Source: Thioploca sp.
GTDB lineage: Bacteria; Pseudomonadota; Gammaproteobacteria; Beggiatoales; Beggiatoaceae
Direction of reading: 5' to 3'
Assembly: GCA_012032555.1 (NCBI GenBank)
Contig: JAAUSR010000015.1
Location: forward strand, 1-64,000
DNA length: 64,000 bases
Part shown: positions 1-9,501 of the stretch, piece by piece
Numbering within the stretch: position 1 is the stretch's first letter
Layout of the letters: each line of letters opens with the position of its first letter
Notes under the pieces: generated by a model
Databases searched by the model: none
The model's input: the letters and a program-made list of their open reading frames with translations, nothing else
What the model was told of the DNA's origin: nothing
Program-made: the position numbers and the translations under genes

Positions 1-225
1 ATTTGCGCTCAGTTGTGAGTTCTGTCAATTGCATTTTCATACCCGGTTTCCTAAGTTTTCAAAACTTGTTCTTTCTTATATTCTCCTTTTAGCAAAATAG
101 CATTTTAAATTTCGTGATACAACTCTATTATATAAATGATATATCATACAAATGTTACTTTCCCTAAAATGACTAAAAAATCTTTGAGTTACCCAAGGTC
201 TACTTTTGCCACAACTTCAACCCGC

Positions 226-346
226 CAGACGGGGTTTGTAACCTCGTCTGAACGTTTTTTCAGAGCGACTGGTTCATGGGTTCGTGAATGTTAAAACGTG
301 TTCACAGTTTAAAAACGTTCGGGACGGGGTTACAAACCCCGTCCCG
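226..346. repeat. Pair of GACGGGG...CCCCGTC palindromes
   Basis: Two hairpins about 90 bp apart. The first (226-250) pairs CAGACG-GG with CC-CGTCTG around a TTTGTAA loop and is followed by a short T run. The second (320-346) pairs CGGGACGGGGTT with AACCCCGTCCCG. Both carry the core 'ggggttTgtaAcccc', and a related hairpin (CAACCAGGG/CCCTGGTTG around ttTgtagT) sits at 58683-58709. They lie in a gene-free stretch (1-425) downstream of the leftward gene that ends at 426. They are probably a dispersed REP-like family; the first could also act as a terminator for rightward transcripts. Nothing else is visible in 1-425. Confidence 0.6.
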
Positions 347-425
347 TTAGCCGCTAGACGTCCACCCACCCTACCTAGCTTAACGCAATATGTCTATTAT
401 TATTTCATGAGTTACTTTAATTTGA

Positions 426-1919
426 TCAGATTGTTCCTTCTGCAGTAGCTTCTTCATCCGATGGTTCTGTGGTCTCAACGGCTGCTTCTTCTGTTGAATC
501 TTCGTTATTGAACACTTTCTCTGGTGCAATGGTTACTTCTTCAACTTGATAGATATCTAACGTCTCTGTGAGTGCTTTCAAGATAACGTTAACCACTAAA
601 TCTCCTACTTTTAAGTTGGGTATGCGTAAAATGAAATTCCCAGTTTCATCTTGTTGTAAAGTAATTAAGTTGCTGGTATCAACTTCGGCTTCTGGAGCAA
701 TAGTTGGAGCAGTTATTTCAAGACCAGTAACAGTCGTTAAGATAACTGGTTCTTGTTCTTCATCAGCCGTAGTGGCTTCGGCTACACCAAACTCCACTTT
801 AACATTCAGTAATTCACCATTAATTACCGCGTTAGCACCTTCTTCTTCTGCCGGTGGAATGAGTACTTCACCAATAACCTTAGTTTCTTCAACCGGTATT
901 GAGGTTTCATTACCTTCTTCATCAACTACAACAATATCGTTAACAACTTCTAATTGTGCTTGAATAACTTGTTCTGCTTCTTCAGAAACAAGTGGAGAAA
1001 AAGTTGATTCGTTAACGTCAGTTGGTTCAATAGATTCATTCGTTACAACCTCACTTTCAGTTGGTACGGCTTCATCTTCGGTTGGTACAATTTCATCTTC
1101 AGTCAGTATAACTTCATCCGTTACAACCTCACCTTCGGTTGGTACCACTTCATCTTCAGTGGGTACAACTTCATCTGTTACAACCTCACCTTCGGTTGGT
1201 ACAACTTTATCTTCAGTCGGGATAACTTCATCCGTTACAACTTCACCTTCGGTTGGTACAACTTCATCTTCAGTCGGGATAACTTCATCCGTTACAACTT
1301 CACCTTCAGTTGGGACAACTTCGTCTTCAGTCGGGACAACTTCGTCTTCAGTTGGTACTATTTCACTCTCCTCGGTTATAGGTTGTTCTTCAATAATAGG
1401 AAGTTGCGGGGAATTCCAATCAATTGGTAGTTCATTTCGTTGTTCTTCAGTAAGGGTTTCTGGAGAAATTCCGTTAGTAACTAACCATTCAATAGTAGCC
1501 TCAACACTGACAAAAATACCAGCTTCGTTGGCTTGTGTGAATAACTCTTCTGTTGAGGGTGGAGCGGTATCTTCAAGTTCTATACTATTGCTATCAGTAA
1601 CGGTATTATCTTCACCAGTCGTATTATTAGTAGTGATATCTTCTTCACTACTACCAGTATCACTACTTTCTGAATTGTTAGTGTCTTCAGAAATCGTATT
1701 TTGGTCTTGGTTGGGCGTAGAATTATCTGTGGTATTTTGGTCTTGACTTGGAGCGGGTTGTTCTTGAGATTGGCACCAATCTTTCTTTTCAGCGTTGTTT
1801 TTGCAACTCGCCTCAATCGCGGTTGGATTCTTGGGATCAGCGTAAACGGGGTTTATTACCATACTGGCGCTGCCCATTAATGCTATGCTTATAGCTGTAA
1901 TAAGTAATTTTTTGTTCAT
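426..1919 (-). CDS. Exported acidic repeat protein
   Basis: Encodes 497 residues. The N-terminus is a clear Sec signal peptide (lysine pair, hydrophobic stretch, cleavage after VYA near residue 27). A low-complexity Ser/Thr/Asn/Asp/Gln-rich region follows to about residue 120. Then comes a short segment with 'EAGIFVSVEATIEWL', and from about residue 180 a tandem array of roughly 19-residue (57 bp) units of the type VVPTEGEVVTDEVIPTEDE, about four to five copies with small changes. The C-terminal third is a non-repetitive, probably beta-rich domain ending in another acidic tail. There is no membrane anchor, sorting signal or catalytic motif. The array suggests a stalk or spacer of a surface or matrix protein. 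I do not recognise a family. The gene stands alone, with 224 bp to the next gene, in which I see nothing. Confidence 0.75.
   Translation of the reverse strand: MNKKLLITAISIALMGSASMVINPVYADPKNPTAIEASCKNNAEKKDWCQSQEQPAPSQDQNTTDNSTPNQDQNTISEDTNNSESSDTGSSEEDITTNNTTGEDNTVTDSNSIELEDTAPPSTEELFTQANEAGIFVSVEATIEWLVTNGISPETLTEEQRNELPIDWNSPQLPIIEEQPITEESEIVPTEDEVVPTEDEVVPTEGEVVTDEVIPTEDEVVPTEGEVVTDEVIPTEDKVVPTEGEVVTDEVVPTEDEVVPTEGEVVTDEVILTEDEIVPTEDEAVPTESEVVTNESIEPTDVNESTFSPLVSEEAEQVIQAQLEVVNDIVVVDEEGNETSIPVEETKVIGEVLIPPAEEEGANAVINGELLNVKVEFGVAEATTADEEQEPVILTTVTGLEITAPTIAPEAEVDTSNLITLQQDETGNFILRIPNLKVGDLVVNVILKALTETLDIYQVEEVTIAPEKVFNNEDSTEEAAVETTEPSDEEATAEGTI
1032..1372 (-). repeat. 57-bp coding tandem repeat
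   Basis: In-frame direct repeat inside the acidic exported protein. The unit encodes 19 residues (two PTE[DG]E motifs plus VVTDEV). Copies differ by a few bases, for example gggataacttcatccgt against ggtacaacttcatctgt, and the edges are degenerate. Copy number may vary between strains by slippage. Confidence 0.7.
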
Positions 1920-2143
1920 CTCTATATTCTCTTATGATTGAAAGATTTCAACTATAAGTTAAACTTTAGAAGTTGAAACTTATAAAGAATATAGGTACAT
2001 AACTTATTGGGTATAAGTCTTTTTCTCAAGATATCAATTCACTACCGATACAATCTCATAGAACCTGCCGTTTTGGTAAAACCATTAGTTTAGGATACTC
2101 TAATTTCGCACAGCAACTACATAGAAATAAGTCACTTCTACAT

Positions 2144-3976
2144 TTATTCAGTTAATTCGGGAACAATATTTTTTAATAAAGTTTTTATTTCACTCTCAAC
2201 ATAATTATCACAAGCCAGAGCGAGTTGTGTTAAAGCGGTTACTAATTGTTGCCAATCATTACGTCGCTGATCGGCTAATAAGATTTTGCTATGTGTCGTT
2301 TTACCTAATTTTTCTTCTTGATGAAACAGCTCTTCATGTAGTTTTTCACCAGAACGTAAACCAGTATAAATCATTTTGATGTCCTTATCTGGCAGTTTTC
2401 CAGACAAACGGATCATTTGTTCAGCTAAGTAACGAATATTAATCGGTTTACCCATGTCGAGCACAAAAATCTCGCCGCCTTGTCCCATCGCAGCCGCTTG
2501 TAAAATAAGCTGGCAGGCTTCAGGAATTGTCATAAAATAACGGCTCACTTCGGGATGGGTTACGGTCACCGGGCCACCATTGGCAATTTGACTTTTAAAA
2601 AGTGGCACGACGCTGCCGGCAGAGCCTAATACATTACCAAAACGTACGGTGATAAAACGCGTGTTGGAATGTTCTTGCAAAGCTTGGCAAATCATTTCTG
2701 CTGCCCGTTTAGTTGCCCCCATGATATTGCTAGGATTGACTGCTTTATCTGTCGAAATTAAGACAAAAGTTTGGCAACCCGAAGTAGTCGCTGTTTCTGC
2801 TAAAATTCGAGTTCCTAAAATATTATTGCGAACGGCTTCACGCAATTGTGATTGCAGCAGCGGCACGTGTTTATAAGCGGCCGCATGAAAAATAACTTGT
2901 GGATAATAGCTCGTTAAAATGTGCTGTACGGCCTTTGAATCGACAATATCTCCTAAATGAGCGTGGAGAATTAACTGCGGAAACGCTTGACGTAACTGCA
3001 TTTCAACTTGATAAAGATTGTATTCACAACGTTCGAGGATTACTAAAGCCGCCGGGTTCAATCGCGCAATTTGCCAACAAAGTTCAGCCCCAATTGAACC
3101 ACCGCCCCCGCTAACTAAAACAATTTTGCCAGTTAAGCCCGCCTCAATAATTTGCCAATCCAATTGTACTTTGGCACGTCCCAATAAATCTTCAATCGCC
3201 ACATCCCGTAAAGCACTCAATTTGACTTGTCTACTCACCAAGCTATCAAACTTAGGTAATGTTCGCACCGGAACAGCACATTGTTCACATAGTCCAATGA
3301 TACGACGCATTTGTTCATCAGTTGCAGAAGGGATGGCAATGATGATGATATTAATTTGTAAAGAATCGACCGTTTCCAGTAACTTATCAATACTACCCAA
3401 TATAGGTATTCCTTGAACCTGGCCACCCTGTAAGCGCGGTTGATCATCTAAAAAACCAACGGGGAGATAACCACAATGATAGTTGCGTAACATATCACGT
3501 ACGAGCATGTCGCCGGAGGTACCCGCACCCAGAACTAATATGCGTTGTTGAGGGATGTCTGGGGTTAAAAGAAATTTAAAGGAGTGATCATGCCACAAGC
3601 GATAAAGCAATCGCGGTGTACCGAGTAAGAAAGTCAGTAAAAATGGGTAGAATAGTAAAGAAGAACGGGGAATAAGCTCAAGGCGATTAAAAAGAACCAG
3701 GACTAAAACGATAGCTAAAGTACCTAAAATAACGGCATGTAAAATCGTAATGACATCCGGTAGACTGGCAAATCGCCAAATACCTAAATAAACGCCACTG
3801 TACCATAAGACCACACTCTGGATACTCACGACCAGGGGTAACACTTGCCAAAAAATAGTTTCTACTTCCGGTGTTAAAGGCAAATCATAACGAATTACGA
3901 TAGCAAATGCCCAAGCCCAAGCAACCATAATAATATCATGGCAAATAACGGGAAAACGATGATAAACCAGAGACAT
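2144..3976 (-). CDS. Membrane nucleotide-sugar 4,6-dehydratase (PglF/WbpM/CapD type)
   Basis: Encodes 610 residues, the usual length for the large membrane-bound NDP-sugar 4,6-dehydratases. These convert UDP-GlcNAc to the 4-keto-6-deoxy sugar, the first step to bacillosamine-type amino sugars. Four N-terminal hydrophobic segments (about residues 10-120) are followed by a first Rossmann-like domain (VLGAGTSGDMLVRDML). The catalytic SDR domain carries GGGGSIGAE, the HAAAYKHVPL motif and STDKAVNPSNIMGATKR, where Met replaces the classic Tyr of the Y-x-x-x-K pair, as is typical of this subfamily. It is the last gene of a leftward operon, 47 bp after the phosphoglycosyl transferase. Family assignment is sure; the exact substrate is inferred from the neighbours. 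Confidence 0.93.
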   Translation of the reverse strand: MSLVYHRFPVICHDIIMVAWAWAFAIVIRYDLPLTPEVETIFWQVLPLVVSIQSVVLWYSGVYLGIWRFASLPDVITILHAVILGTLAIVLVLVLFNRLELIPRSSLLFYPFLLTFLLGTPRLLYRLWHDHSFKFLLTPDIPQQRILVLGAGTSGDMLVRDMLRNYHCGYLPVGFLDDQPRLQGGQVQGIPILGSIDKLLETVDSLQINIIIIAIPSATDEQMRRIIGLCEQCAVPVRTLPKFDSLVSRQVKLSALRDVAIEDLLGRAKVQLDWQIIEAGLTGKIVLVSGGGGSIGAELCWQIARLNPAALVILERCEYNLYQVEMQLRQAFPQLILHAHLGDIVDSKAVQHILTSYYPQVIFHAAAYKHVPLLQSQLREAVRNNILGTRILAETATTSGCQTFVLISTDKAVNPSNIMGATKRAAEMICQALQEHSNTRFITVRFGNVLGSAGSVVPLFKSQIANGGPVTVTHPEVSRYFMTIPEACQLILQAAAMGQGGEIFVLDMGKPINIRYLAEQMIRLSGKLPDKDIKMIYTGLRSGEKLHEELFHQEEKLGKTTHSKILLADQRRNDWQQLVTALTQLALACDNYVESEIKTLLKNIVPELTE

Positions 3977-4023
3977 GTTTTATGTTATTAATTTTTGATT
4001 AATGAAACCGTGACCAGCAAAAA

Positions 4024-4614
4024 TTAATAAAAGATCCTTTGAACGGTTTTTAAAATTAAGAGTGTATCTAAGTAAAGCGATTGTTCTTTAACATATTTTT
4101 GATGATAGGCTAATTTTAAAGGCAAAATTTTTTCAATATAATCTAATTCGGGTTGTTGTGAAGTGGCTAATAAGTCACTTTCATGACGAAATGCAATGGA
4201 AGCGTAGTCAGTGATTCCTACCGGTACGGACAAGACATATTCTCTAATATCATCCGGATAAAATTTAACATATTCAGGTACTTCTGGTCTTGGACCCACT
4301 AAACTCATTTCACCTTTGAGAACATTGATTAATTGGGGTAATTCATCGAGTTTATAACGACGTAAAAATCGACCACTGCGAGTGATACGATTGTCTTGAC
4401 CAACCGTTAATTTTAAACCGAATTCATTAGGAGACATTGTTCTAAATTTAATGATTTTAAAAGGATTTCCAAATTGACCAATCCGAGTCTGCAAAAAGAA
4501 TACCGGACCCCGACTGTCTAATTTTATCCATACCGCAATCAAGCAAAATAAGGGACTGCATAAAAAAAGGCTGGGTAACACGCAGCACAGATCAAAAAGG
4601 CGCTTGTTAGTCAT
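4024..4614 (-). CDS. Initiating phosphoglycosyl transferase (PglC/WcaJ C-terminal type)
   Basis: Encodes 196 residues of the small monotopic phosphoglycosyl transferase family, which moves a sugar-1-phosphate from a UDP-sugar to undecaprenyl phosphate at the inner face of the membrane. Visible are the N-terminal re-entrant hydrophobic segment (residues 8-30), the KFRTM motif, RRYKLDELPQLINVLKGEMS with the catalytic Asp-Glu pair, and VGPRPEVPEYV. The short form without the extra WbaP-type N-terminal helices resembles PglC. Its start overlaps the aminotransferase stop by one base (TAATG), so the two are translationally coupled. With the PglF- and PglE-like proteins it would start a glycan on a diamino-dideoxy sugar. 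Confidence 0.93.
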   Translation of the reverse strand: MTNKRLFDLCCVLPSLFLCSPLFCLIAVWIKLDSRGPVFFLQTRIGQFGNPFKIIKFRTMSPNEFGLKLTVGQDNRITRSGRFLRRYKLDELPQLINVLKGEMSLVGPRPEVPEYVKFYPDDIREYVLSVPVGITDYASIAFRHESDLLATSQQPELDYIEKILPLKLAYHQKYVKEQSLYLDTLLILKTVQRIFY

Positions 4615-5771
4615 TATCGATGTGCCTCAGTCAAAATTTGTTGCACCGTCATAATAACTCGCTCTACTTCGGTATCACTCATACAGGGATAAATCGGTAA
4701 ACTGACTGCGCGTTGGTAAACCTGGACAGCCACTGGAAAATCGTTTGGTTGAAAGTGATAACATTCTCGCCAGTATTTTTGGAGATGAAGGGGAATAAAA
4801 TGAACACTGGTACCAATTCCGGCAGCAGTCATCTTCTCAATGAAGGTATGGCGATCAATGGTTAAATCTTCTAATTTCAATTGAATAACATAGAGATGCC
4901 AAGCGTGGGTACTATCGGGATGGAGATAAGGTGTTTGCAAAGGTAATCCCGCGAAACCAGCTGTATAACGGGCTGCAATAGCTGATCGTCGTTGTAAAAA
5001 GGTATGCGCTTTGGGGAGCTGATGAATACCTAATGCCGCAGCGATATCTGTCAGGTTATATTTAAATCCTGGTGCCACGACATCATAAAACCAAGCCTCA
5101 TTCCGATCAAATACTTCTCGATTAATCCCATGTAACCGCATAACCCGAATTCGCTCAGCATAGTCTGGATTAGCCGTTACAATCATTCCGCCTTCGCCAG
5201 TCGCCAATGTTTTCGTCACATAAAAACTGTATACCGTAATATCACCTAAGTTACCGATTAGCTGTCCTTGATAATAAGTAGGCAAAGCGTGAGCGGCGTC
5301 TTCAACTACTTTGAGAGAATAACGTTTAGCCAACGCTAAAATAGCTGACATATCACAAGCTTGTCCACCAAAATGAACCGGTAATATGGCTTTAACCCCA
5401 CTCACCTGTTCCAACAGATAACTGATTTGTTGACTATCAATGTTGAAAGTATGGGGATCAATATCAACAAACAGTGGTTCTGCGCCTAAATAACGAATCA
5501 CTTCTGCTGTTGCTGTGAAGGTATAAGGCGTCGTAATGACTTGATCACCCGCTTGGATACCAACCGCTTCCAGTGCTAAATGTAGTCCCGCTGTGCAAGA
5601 ATTAACCGCTAAAGCGTAAGGTACCCCAATAAATTGGGCAAATTCCTCTTCAAAACGCTTAGTTTTTGGACCCGTAGTTAACCAACCAGAACGTAAAGTA
5701 TCAACCACTTCATTAATTTCTGCGTCGCCAAGACACGGTAAGGCAAAAGGAATAAATTTATTGTTATTCAA
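4614..5771 (-). CDS. DegT/DnrJ/EryC1 aminotransferase (PglE-like)
   Basis: Encodes 385 residues of the PLP-dependent sugar aminotransferase family. Seen: PFALPCLGDAEINEVVDTL at the N-terminus, AVNSCTAGLHLALEAVGI, VEDAAHALPT, and the PLP-lysine region FYVTKTLATGEGGM. It would aminate the 4-keto sugar made by the PglF-like enzyme, using glutamate. It overlaps the upstream SGNH gene by 4 bp (ATGA) and the downstream PglC-like gene by 1 bp. No PglD-type acetyltransferase lies in the cluster, so the final N-acetylation is either absent or encoded elsewhere. Confidence 0.93.
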   Translation of the reverse strand: MNNNKFIPFALPCLGDAEINEVVDTLRSGWLTTGPKTKRFEEEFAQFIGVPYALAVNSCTAGLHLALEAVGIQAGDQVITTPYTFTATAEVIRYLGAEPLFVDIDPHTFNIDSQQISYLLEQVSGVKAILPVHFGGQACDMSAILALAKRYSLKVVEDAAHALPTYYQGQLIGNLGDITVYSFYVTKTLATGEGGMIVTANPDYAERIRVMRLHGINREVFDRNEAWFYDVVAPGFKYNLTDIAAALGIHQLPKAHTFLQRRSAIAARYTAGFAGLPLQTPYLHPDSTHAWHLYVIQLKLEDLTIDRHTFIEKMTAAGIGTSVHFIPLHLQKYWRECYHFQPNDFPVAVQVYQRAVSLPIYPCMSDTEVERVIMTVQQILTEAHR

Positions 5772-6805
5772 TGTTTCAACTCTTTTATTCGGTTAAATAC
5801 CTTGAGTTTCATTAAATTTTCGGCAATTAAGGTTGCCAATATTAAATGACCGGCTTTGTTAGGATGTTGATCAACATAAGAATTCACATACTGACTGGGA
5901 TTTTGATTTGACCAACGTGGATCTTGCCAGGGTACCAGATTAATTAATGGAAAGCCTTCTCTATCACCGACTTGGTGTAACAAATTAAATATAAAATCAG
6001 TTGCTTGATAAGTAAATACCACGAAGGGAATTTGATAACGACGCAATAACGTATTCATAGCGATGAGTGATTGCTCTACCGCTTGCCAACGTTCATCACC
6101 GAGATGATAATGATACCAAGCTATTTCTCCAGCATAAGCAACTGGAAGTAGTTTGGTTAGGGACAAAATTTGGGATGCTAATCGCTGACTTAATTCTCGG
6201 TAAAGTATGAATAATAAAGAAAGTGCATAACTTCTTTGTGCTAAATTAGCATACCAAATCTGACGTTTATCAAAAACCCACATCTTGGGTTCGATATCAT
6301 TACTGACAAACAAAAGTATGACTAAATTGGGTTGCAAAGTCATTCCTAATGTTTGTAGTTGTATCCATTCTTGTTCCGTATTGTAAGAAGGAACGCCCAT
6401 ATTTAATGTCCTAATCGATCCTTTGAACTGGGTATTTAAAATCTTTTCCAATTGATAAGGAAAGGTTGCTTCATATTGTACACCGACTCCAAAAGGAACC
6501 GAATCGCCTAAGATTAGAATTCTAAATTCGTTAGCAACTGGGGCAATCACTTCTCGGTCGCGCAGTCCTAGAGAATTAATAACAACTGGTGTTCCAAAAA
6601 ACTTTCCTTGCAACTGAGGGCGGTTACGATAACCAATTGGTTCTTCAAGAATCAGGGTATCTAAATAGCTTGCCATTTCTGGGTAATAAGAAATACCCAA
6701 GGGATCAAATATCCATCCAATAACTTCTAATAAACTAAATATAATAACAGTTTGGAAAAAGAATACCTTACCGATTTTTACCCATTTATTCCAATAGTGA
6801 TTCAT
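5768..6805 (-). CDS. Membrane-anchored SGNH/GDSL hydrolase-like protein
   Basis: Encodes 345 residues. One N-terminal hydrophobic anchor (about residues 12-34) precedes a periplasmic SGNH-type domain: ILGDSVPFG (nucleophile Ser), NMGVPSYNTEQE (oxyanion Gly region), VSNDIEP (block III Asn) and a terminal D-x-x-H-like VDQHPNKAGH. Such proteins often remove or add O-acyl groups on exopolysaccharides. It lies between the GT4 gene (13 bp gap) and the aminotransferase (4 bp overlap). A glycan-modifying esterase or acyltransferase role is inferred; the substrate is unknown. Confidence 0.8.
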   Translation of the reverse strand: MNHYWNKWVKIGKVFFFQTVIIFSLLEVIGWIFDPLGISYYPEMASYLDTLILEEPIGYRNRPQLQGKFFGTPVVINSLGLRDREVIAPVANEFRILILGDSVPFGVGVQYEATFPYQLEKILNTQFKGSIRTLNMGVPSYNTEQEWIQLQTLGMTLQPNLVILLFVSNDIEPKMWVFDKRQIWYANLAQRSYALSLLFILYRELSQRLASQILSLTKLLPVAYAGEIAWYHYHLGDERWQAVEQSLIAMNTLLRRYQIPFVVFTYQATDFIFNLLHQVGDREGFPLINLVPWQDPRWSNQNPSQYVNSYVDQHPNKAGHLILATLIAENLMKLKVFNRIKELKH

Positions 6806-6818
6806 GGTTAAAATAAAA

Positions 6819-8062
6819 TCAATTCAATTGTTTTGATAGCGATAAAGTCGTTGAAGATTGCAACTGTCGTAGCCAATCCACTACCACGATAGACCATTGC
6901 AAGTGTTTTTCAGCGTAGTTTCTACCTTGACTGCCTAATTGCTCAGCATAAGTTGGGTTATTTAGCAACTGTTGTATCGCCCGTGCTAATCCCAGATGGT
7001 CCCCAGGTGAAATTACGATACCCGCATGAGCTGCGGTGATAAGTTGTGCTCCTTCACCAGCACCACATAATAATACCGGTTTACCACAAGCGAGTATGGG
7101 TAAAGTTTTCGCTGCCCGAGTACAGGCAAGCCAAGGTGAATCGCGAAAAGTTGAAATTCCAGCTATGCTCAAACTGTATAAGCGTGCTATCAATTCTGGT
7201 GATTGGGATGACCAAAAAATGACATTTTTTAATTGCATTTGTTCACTCAGCTGTTGAATGCGATTTTTATCTGAACCACCACCAACCAGTAAAAATAATA
7301 CCGGCGTTGCTTTTAACAATTGCGCCGCTTGTAAGATTACTTCCATTCCATGAGCATAACCATGCGTTCCAGCATATAAAAGCAAATGTCGGTCATGAGG
7401 TAATCCTAAACTGGCTTGCCAAACCCTATCCGCTGCTTGAGGTTTAAATAATTGTGTATCAACGCCATTGGGTAATAATAACACTTTATTTACTGGGACC
7501 TGTTTATCCTTAATCAGAATTTGGCGAACACTTTCTGTCACTACAGTAATATAATCGGCTTGTTGATATAACCAACTTTCTAACTTTTTTGCTTGTTGTA
7601 ATGCCCAACCGGCTTGCATGAGACCCAAACCATGTACGGTATCTGGCCATAAATCAGCGATATTGAAAATAAAAGGGATTCGCCAACGTTTAGCCACGAA
7701 ATAGCCGGTAATTCCTAAAATAAAGGTGGAGATTCTACAAATAGATAATCTGGACGTTGTGCTTTGCGCAATCCCCACCAAGCCGTTAGTGTAAATGAAC
7801 AATAATTCAGCAAGCGCTTGATGCCAGCACCAGTAGCTGCATATATCCAAACGCGATGTACCCTGACACCTTCCCATTCTTCTTGTTGATAAAAATAACC
7901 ACGATAGTTCGGAAAAATTTGACCTTCTGGATAATTAGGTAAAGCCGTAACGACTTCCACGGTATGTCCCAAATGCAATAGCTCACGAATCATAGCCGCT
8001 AAGCGTACTTGAGGCGCCCCCGTTTCTGGCGGAAAATATTGAGTTAATACTAAAAAGTGCAT
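6819..8062 (-). CDS. GT4 family glycosyltransferase (WbuB-like), frameshifted
   Basis: Two overlapping reading frames together make one GT-B glycosyltransferase of about 414 residues. The N-terminal frame (8062 to about 7715) has FPPETGAPQVRLAAMIREL and the ALPNYPEGQIF segment of the WbuB group. It stops in VESPPLF*, and the other frame continues as GITGYFVAKRW...NIADLWPD. Adding one base to the A run at 7717-7720 joins them cleanly as PPLFLGITG. The C-terminal domain has LLLPNGVD, LLLYAGTHGYAHG, VGGGSDK and a donor-binding GEGAQLI region. It probably extends the lipid-linked glycan started by the PglC-like protein. First gene of the leftward operon. Whether the break is real or an assembly error is open (see findings). 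Confidence 0.85.
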
Positions 8063-8613
8063 AAGCTAATACTACGATTTTATTTAATCTAGTGCGTCAA
8101 TACGATATAAATCGTATTATAACTCCCTCCTTTGAAAATAAATAAAGGTATTTGCACAATTCTTGCTGGCTGGTCAAGCGAAGCTCGGAACGACAAAACC
8201 GGCGCTGGAAACGCAGGCCATTTTAGTAAGACTGAGTGGACAAGTTTTGCAGAAAAGTCATCTACTCACTCCTTACGGTTTTATTTGAAAGATGGTGGTG
8301 GTTGACGGTGCGGGATATACTCGAACATTGTCACCCATTCTTGAGCATTAGATTTTTAGATAAACGCTTTGAGGCGATTACCGTATTGCATTGGGTGTTC
8401 AATACTGTTTATTGGTCATTTCAAAATGTCATGGCGGTTTATTTTGGTCTTTACCTGACTTTTTAGTTCTTTTAAGGTCAAATTTGATTTTTAGTGAGGA
8501 TACTCTATTTTTGATAGTCAGTTAGTATCACGCTGGTGTGTGGGAATGAGAAAAAAACTCTCATGTACAAACACTAACTACCAAGCCCAGTTGGTTAGTG
8601 AGTAAATCCGCAA
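8063..8613. other. Gene-poor spacer
   Basis: About 550 bp without a supportable gene. A 76-codon frame at 8236-8466 (+) starts with GTG, has no convincing ribosome site and resembles nothing I know; it may be a decayed membrane-protein fragment. The stretch ends in the remnant WD40 gene. Confidence 0.4.
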
Positions 8614-9396
8614 TCAACGTAACCCCTTAAGTACTTTTTCAGTAAATGGATTTTTACCCTGTTTCAGTGCCGCTACCCAACTTTGCCTAATCTTTTTAAG
8701 TTCTTCATCATTCGATTCCTCAATAACAAATTGGAAATCTTTAATCGCCGCTTGAATATCACCTGTCAACGCCTTGACTAAAGCTTGGCTATCTCGAATA
8801 CTCCAGTTATTGGGTGCAAGCACCACCGCTTGTTCACAAAATTTTAACACCTTAGCAGCTTGTCCATAAAGGCTACCTTGCCAACAGAGTTCATTCCATT
8901 GCCAAGCCGAAATTTTTAGATTGTCATCTATTTGCTGTGCTGATTGGTATTTGGCGATAGCGAGTTTTATTTTACCTTCTTTAGCTAACTTTTCGCTTTG
9001 CTCGACTAAACTCTGAGCAGCAAAATATTTTGTTTTAGCTTTGATATCAAAAGTGACTAAATGTGCATCTAATGCTTGTGCCGATTTAAACTTTATCATT
9101 GCCTCAGCCATTTTTCCCATTTCAGCTAATTTTTTACCTTGTTTAATTTGTTCCAATGCACCTAATGTATCTTTTGGTAAATCTGGACAAGTTTTTTTAT
9201 GAGGGCGGTCTCCAATATATTGACGCCATTCGGTTTGACTGAGATTACGGTTAGCAATAGCACAAAGCTGTTTTAACTAGGATTCTGGATTAATGTCCCA
9301 TAATATCACGGTACCATCAGAACTCCTCGAAGCGAGAGTCTGGCCATCAGGACTGAAGGCGACGCTCACCACCGTACCCAAATAACCAGTTAACGA
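8614..9396 (-). pseudogene. WD40 protein C-terminal remnant with nonsense codon
   Basis: Read leftward from about 9396, the frame gives one WD40 blade (TVVSVAFSPDGQTLAS, DGTVILWDINPES). A TAG stop follows at 9277-9279, then, in the same frame, LKQLCAIANRNLSQTEWRQY and CPDLP. Many bacterial WD40 proteins have Trp at the stop position before a 'CAIANRNL...W' tail, so TGG to TAG is likely. After that come 180 residues with two TPR-like repeats ('KLAEMGKMAEAMIKFKSAQ', 'KLAKEGKIKLAIAKYQSAQ'). The 5' part is missing; the blade is cut at a palindromic repeat (9403-9449). A TTG at 9156 could start only the TPR tail. This nonsense change, unlike the one-base losses elsewhere, looks like true decay. 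Confidence 0.75.
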
Positions 9397-9402
9397 TTGA
9401 TT

Positions 9403-9449
9403 GAGCTCGTAGGATGCGCTGAGGAACGAAGCGCATCCTACGCGAGCTC
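9403..9449. repeat. Palindromic element at broken gene edge
   Basis: Imperfect 47-bp palindrome. The left arm GAGCTCG-TAGGATGCGCT and right arm AGCGCATCCTACGCGAGCTC differ only by a CG dinucleotide; the loop is gaggaacga. It sits exactly where the WD40 remnant loses its 5' side. It is typical of REP/MITE-like hairpins; no transposase is present. Confidence 0.65.
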
Positions 9450-9501
9450 CATTGTTTTTACGAGTAAACTTTATTTAAATCAGCACGAGTAGCACGAGTA
9501 G

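Noticed and set aside
1032-1372. CRISPR-like periodicity
   Set aside because: The 57-bp repeats are contiguous, in frame and coding, with no unique spacers.
568-1746. Long rightward frames (131 and 195 codons) opposite the acidic repeat gene
   Set aside because: They are antisense shadows of a repetitive gene; Ser/Val/Thr-rich text follows directly from the repeat on the other strand.
8236-8466. 76-codon rightward frame
   Set aside because: GTG start, no ribosome site and no recognisable family; possibly debris, so it is only mentioned under the spacer.
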